A stretch of 64,000 nucleotides of DNA from M3007 sp046160625 (GTDB taxonomy: Bacteria; Bacteroidota; Bacteroidia; Chitinophagales; Saprospiraceae): positions 30,429-94,428 of the forward strand of contig JBJXGZ010000014.1 of the NCBI GenBank assembly GCA_046160625.1, read 5' to 3'. The position numbers were made by a program, and so were the translations under genes. Positions 60,687-64,000 of the stretch are shown piece by piece. Within the stretch, counting starts at the first letter, position 1. Every line of letters starts with the position of its first letter. The notes beneath the pieces are model-generated. The model searched no databases, was not told the DNA's origin, and worked only from the letters and a program-made list of their open reading frames with translations.

Positions 60687-61349
60687 TTACTTGGACGCCC
60701 CAACAATCTCAACACCCGCCGAAGTGCCAATTCGATCAGCACCAACATCAATCAAGGCCTGCGCATCAGCCAGGTTGCGGATTCCCCCGGCAGCTTTGAT
60801 TTTGATGTTGGTGGGAGCAATAGCCCGAAGCATACGCACCATTTCGGGAGTAGCGGGATAGCCATGGAAGCCCGTGCCCGTTTTGAGCCATGCTACACGA
60901 GAACTGGCGGCGAGTTCACATACCTTGCTAATTTCTTCAGCTGTTAATAGCCCGCATTCAAGGATGAGTTTTAGGGTGCGACCACGCAAATTGGTCGCAA
61001 GGGCGAGGGCTTCGATATCGTTGCCCACGTGATTCCATTGAGCACTTTTGATGGCCGAAATATTGACCACAGCATCAATTTCGTCTGCTCCATCTTCTGT
61101 AGCGCGTTTGATTTCTTCGCTTTTAGCAGCAATACCAGAATAACCCATCGGAAATCCAACTACCGTAACGATTCGGGTTCTGGGACTAATCTCATCCATG
61201 ATTCGACGGGCTTCGCGAACAAAATACGGAGGTATGCACACGCCTGCAAAGCCATGCTTTTTGGCTTCTTCGCACACCCGGCGCACATCGGCTAAACAAG
61301 TGTCGGGCTTCAGGATGGTCTGTTCAATAAAATTGGCGATTTTTGACAT
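60687..61349 (-). CDS. deoC: deoxyribose-phosphate aldolase
   Basis: 220 residues. Reversible cleavage of deoxyribose-5-phosphate into acetaldehyde and glyceraldehyde-3-phosphate. Schiff-base lysine in AWLKTGTGF, catalytic Asp/Lys region (DEIDAVVNISAIKSAQW), and LILECGLLTAEEI. TACATTTG box at 61380-61387, 30 bases upstream. Confidence 0.94.
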   Translation of the reverse strand: MSKIANFIEQTILKPDTCLADVRRVCEEAKKHGFAGVCIPPYFVREARRIMDEISPRTRIVTVVGFPMGYSGIAAKSEEIKRATEDGADEIDAVVNISAIKSAQWNHVGNDIEALALATNLRGRTLKLILECGLLTAEEISKVCELAASSRVAWLKTGTGFHGYPATPEMVRMLRAIAPTNIKIKAAGGIRNLADAQALIDVGADRIGTSAGVEIVGASK

Positions 61350-61379
61350 GGTGGCTTTCTCACTTACAGATTAAGTAGA

Positions 61380-61387
61380 CAAATGTA
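61380..61387 (-). promoter_or_regulatory. -7 box for deoC
   Basis: TACATTTG on the minus strand matches TAnnTTTG. Confidence 0.55.
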
Positions 61388-61427
61388 AGGTCTGTTTTAT
61401 AGACTTAAGTGATCTGGAAATTTTCAT

Positions 61428-62423
61428 TTAAGGCACCTCCACTGCATTGAGCACCCGTGTCACTATGTCTTCTGTGGTTAGCCCTTCTGCCTCTGCCTCA
61501 TAAGTAAGTCCGATACGATGCCGCAATGCGTCGGCGCAAACGTAGCGCACATCCTCCGGAACCACATAGCCCCTGCGTCGCAAAAAAGCTGTTGCACGGG
61601 AGGCCTGCGCCAGCGCGATACTTGCCCTCGGAGAACCACCGTATTGTATTAGAGGAGCCAGGTTCTTTAGCCCGAATTGACTTGGTTGTCGTGTGGCAAT
61701 AACAATATCCAGGATGTACTGCTCTATTTTTTCGTCCATATAAATGCAGTGCATCAGCTCGCGAGCCCGGAGTAAGGTGGCTGTGTCCAGCACTTTATTA
61801 ACATGAGGTTGTTCGCCCGAAAGGTTGCGCCGTACAATTTGGCGCTCTTCTTCTTTGGATGGGTAGCCGATTTTTACTTTCAACAAAAAACGGTCTGCCT
61901 GAGCCTCCGGGAGCGGGTAAGTTCCTTCTTGCTCGATGGGATTTTGGGTGGCCAGCACAAGAAATGGGTCGTCTAATAGAAAAGTTTCAGACCCTATGGT
62001 GACCTGCCGCTCCTGCATCGCTTCAAGCAATGCGCTTTGCACTTTGGCAGGAGCCCTGTTGATTTCATCTGCAAGCACGAAATTGGAGAACACTGGCCCT
62101 TTTCTGACGGTAAATTCAGAGCGCGCAGGGTTGTAGATCATCGTGCCCAGCACATCTGCTGGCAGCAGGTCTGGCGTAAACTGGATTCGGCTGAACCGAG
62201 CGTCCACTGCATGGGCCAATGTTCTGATGGCCAGCGTTTTGGCCAATCCCGGCATCCCTTCAAGCAGGATATGGCCTTTTGTTAAAAGCCCAATGAGCAG
62301 TTTTTCAAGCATTTGCTCCTGGCCAACAATGACTTTGGATGTCTCGGCTTTCAATTGTTCCACAAATCCGCTTTCGAGATGGATTTGTTGGTTGAGGGCT
62401 TGCAGGTCGAAGTATTGTGCCAT
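61428..62423 (-). CDS. MoxR-family AAA+ ATPase
   Basis: 331 residues. Walker A GMPGLAKT, Walker B VLADEINRAP, sensor 1 ATQNPIEQEGTYPLPEAQADRFLLKV. MoxR proteins act as chaperone-like ATPases, usually with a DUF58/VWA partner; none is seen on either side here, where fabD follows divergently. Partner likely outside the usual layout. Confidence 0.92.
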   Translation of the reverse strand: MAQYFDLQALNQQIHLESGFVEQLKAETSKVIVGQEQMLEKLLIGLLTKGHILLEGMPGLAKTLAIRTLAHAVDARFSRIQFTPDLLPADVLGTMIYNPARSEFTVRKGPVFSNFVLADEINRAPAKVQSALLEAMQERQVTIGSETFLLDDPFLVLATQNPIEQEGTYPLPEAQADRFLLKVKIGYPSKEEERQIVRRNLSGEQPHVNKVLDTATLLRARELMHCIYMDEKIEQYILDIVIATRQPSQFGLKNLAPLIQYGGSPRASIALAQASRATAFLRRRGYVVPEDVRYVCADALRHRIGLTYEAEAEGLTTEDIVTRVLNAVEVP

Positions 62424-62449
62424 TATTAATTAGGTGCGAGGAGGGGGGA

Positions 62450-62521
62450 TTTCAAGCAACGACGCAGCGACGCAACGTTTGGTATAAACTTCGTTGCGCC
62501 GTTGCGTCGTTTCGTGAAACA
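62450..62521. repeat. palindrome (CAACGACGCAACG family)
   Basis: Arms TTTCAAGCAACGACGCAGCG... (62450-62479) and complement (62492-62520) match the words at 49801-49880. In the divergent gap before fabD. Confidence 0.85.
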
Positions 62522-62603
62522 AATTCACCCCAAAAGAGAGGGCAAAAGTAGCAATGGTTGCCGAGCTCCAAAGGTTTCTGCTGCGAAGGTTTTACCCTTT
62601 TAC

Positions 62604-62611
62604 TACTTTTG
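62604..62611 (+). promoter_or_regulatory. -7 box for fabD
   Basis: TACTTTTG, 70 bases before the fabD ATG. Confidence 0.5.
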
Positions 62612-62681
62612 CTGCCCAAAATCGGCGGGATCCATTTTTAAAGAACCGGCGCTGTAACTTTTTGAAGCAAATATTTCACAC

Positions 62682-63560
62682 ATGAAAGCATACGTTTTCC
62701 CTGGTCAGGGTTCTCAAACAGAGGGCATGGGCAAAGATCTCTACGAGAACAATACCCAAGCAAATGAACTATATGAGCAGGCAAACGCCATACTTGGCTG
62801 GCGCCTCAGCGATGTTATGTTCGGGGGAACAAAAGAGGACTTAACGCAGACCAACGTAACACAACCGGCGGTGTTTCTGGAAAGTATTGTGCGAGCGAAA
62901 GTGGCGGGCATGGCGTTTCAGCCATCTGCCGCGGCTGGGCATTCGCTGGGAGAAATCACTGCGCTTTGTGCGGTGGGAGCCTTGTCTTTTGAAGAGGCAC
63001 TTTTGCTAGTAGACAAACGGGCGTCTGCCATGCAAAAAGCTTGCGAACTGGCTGATGGCACCATGGCAGCCGTGTTGGGCATGGAAGATGAAGCTGTGGA
63101 AAAAATTTGCCAAAGCATTGAAAATGAAATAGTTGTGGCCGCTAATTATAACTCCCCCGGACAATTGGTCATTTCCGGAGCACGCAAAGGCATCGAAATA
63201 GCGGTAGAAAAACTGACGGCACTGGGCGCCAAGCGAGTACTGGTGTTGCCAGTAGGAGGCGCATTCCACTCCCCATTGATGAAGCCTGCACAAGACGAGC
63301 TGGAGCAGGCCATCAATGCAGCCAAATTTTCAAAACCCATCTGCCCGATCTATCAAAACGTACATGCCAAGCCGGTGACCGACCCTGAAGAAATCCGCAA
63401 AAATCTGATAGCACAACTTACTGCTCCAGTACGCTGGACAAAGACAATAGAAAACATGATTGCTGATGGCATCACCGAGTTTGTTGAAGTGGGGGCAAGC
63501 GCAGTGTTGCGAGGTATGATCCGTAAAATCAATAAAGATGCCGTTACGGATGGCCTTTGA
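62682..63560 (+). CDS. fabD: malonyl-CoA:ACP transacylase
   Basis: 292 residues. Loads malonyl onto acyl carrier protein for fatty-acid synthesis. FPGQGSQTEGMGKDL, nucleophile Ser88 in AAGHSLGEI and the catalytic His in GGAFHSPLM are visible. Other fab genes are not adjacent. A palindrome separates it from ybaB. Confidence 0.95.
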   Translation: MKAYVFPGQGSQTEGMGKDLYENNTQANELYEQANAILGWRLSDVMFGGTKEDLTQTNVTQPAVFLESIVRAKVAGMAFQPSAAAGHSLGEITALCAVGALSFEEALLLVDKRASAMQKACELADGTMAAVLGMEDEAVEKICQSIENEIVVAANYNSPGQLVISGARKGIEIAVEKLTALGAKRVLVLPVGGAFHSPLMKPAQDELEQAINAAKFSKPICPIYQNVHAKPVTDPEEIRKNLIAQLTAPVRWTKTIENMIADGITEFVEVGASAVLRGMIRKINKDAVTDGL

Positions 63561-63698
63561 ATGACGTGATGGAGCGATAGAGTGATGAAGTGATTTGTTA
63601 TCCTCATTCAATTAGTCTTTCAGTTTCATCCAAAAAATAGTTTTTCAAGCCAACTTCGTCACAAATCACTTCATCACTCTATCACTTCATCATTTCAT
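63558..63698. repeat. palindrome (AGTGATGAAGTGAT words) after fabD
   Basis: Left arm TGAATGACGTGATGGAGCG... (63558-63598) and right arm (63661-63698) ACAAATCACTTCATCACTC are near complements; left arm overlaps the fabD stop. Confidence 0.88.
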
Positions 63699-63701
63699 AC
63701 C

Positions 63702-64000
63702 ATGTTTGACAACCTACTCGGAAATCTCCAAAAGCAGCAAGAAGAACTGCAACAAAAACTGGCTGAGACCTTTGTGGAAGCAGACGCTGGCGATGGCGCC
63801 GTAATGGTGAAAGCTGGCTGCGACCTGCATATCGAAAACATCAAGATTGATCCCGCCAAATTGGATATGAATGATTTGGAGCAAGTGGAAGACTTGGTGT
63901 TGGTAGCCGTAAACGAAGCGTTGGAAGCAGCCAAGAAAAAAGCTGCGCTCGAAACCAACAAACTCCTGCAAGGCATGATGCCCCCCGGAATGGGTGACAT
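63702..64000 (+). CDS. YbaB/EbfC nucleoid-associated protein, 3' end beyond window
   Basis: ATG 63702 opens a frame that runs off the end: MFDNLLGNLQKQQEELQQKLAE, then VMVKAGCDLHIENIKIDPAKLD and AKKKAALETNKLLQGMMPPGMGD. The coiled-coil start and central beta block fit YbaB/EbfC, a small DNA-binding protein. 99 codons are visible; the natural end is likely within a few residues. Confidence 0.85.
   Translation, partial: MFDNLLGNLQKQQEELQQKLAETFVEADAGDGAVMVKAGCDLHIENIKIDPAKLDMNDLEQVEDLVLVAVNEALEAAKKKAALETNKLLQGMMPPGMGD

Noticed and set aside
1..64000. tRNA, rRNA, CRISPR arrays, transposases, prophage genes
   Set aside because: None found by eye in gaps or frames; the palindromes are not spaced repeats of CRISPR type.

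Overview
The window looks like chromosomal DNA of a Bacteroidota bacterium, most likely of the Saprospiria type. Lineage markers seen directly: two beta-propeller proteins end in type IX secretion sorting domains; candidate promoters have the Bacteroidota -7 box TAnnTTTG (TACTTTTG before yidC, the diacylglycerol-kinase-like gene, the cysteine synthase, fabD and others); bshA, a DUF6029/Omp28-like pair and class II HMG-CoA reductase with type 2 IPP isomerase are present. No tRNA, rRNA, CRISPR array, transposase or phage gene was recognised.

Layout. 1-1.9 kb: a DinB-like protein and a cysteine desulfurase. 1.9-21.7 kb: a one-strand island of exported caspase-fold proteins with TPR repeats. It holds two caspase (C14-like)-TPR genes, one broken by an in-frame stop, a deleted remnant of a third, four CHAT-TPR paralogs and a small lipoprotein. 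21.8-31.5 kb: an exported propeller protein, yidC, a DUF4846 lipoprotein, an ABC exporter and a thiolase. 31.7-38.6 kb: an MlaF-like ATPase, a cytochrome-like lipoprotein, mevalonate-pathway enzymes (HMG-CoA reductase, fni), small lipoproteins, DUF1684 and bshA. 38.7-46.5 kb: guaB, a flippase, a lipid-kinase-like gene, a second type IX-secreted propeller and an AlkD-like protein. 46.6-51.1 kb: a BlaI/M56 pair with visible operators, a polyprenyl synthase and two ~30-codon membrane peptides. 51.3-64 kb: housekeeping and metabolic genes (cysteine synthase, alpha-oxoamine synthase, arginyltransferase-like, MscS, acyl-CoA dehydrogenase, Omp28/DUF6029, YqgE, deoC, moxR, fabD, ybaB).

Two things stand out. 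First, the tandem array of exported, TPR-sensing caspase/CHAT proteases shows birth and death: an intact copy, a nonsense copy, a remnant, homogenised 126-bp TPR repeats, and regulatory leaders copied with the genes. Second, at least seventeen gaps between genes are filled with long, near-perfect inverted repeats (arms about 20-59 nt) built from recurring words. Related palindromes also lie in frame inside genes: the same CHAT-domain loop carries different repeat families in different paralogs, both caspases carry one after the signal peptide, and an ABC exporter carries one in its linker. The sequence supports an active, unnamed palindrome-spreading process that tolerates insertion into surface loops; its mechanism is inference.
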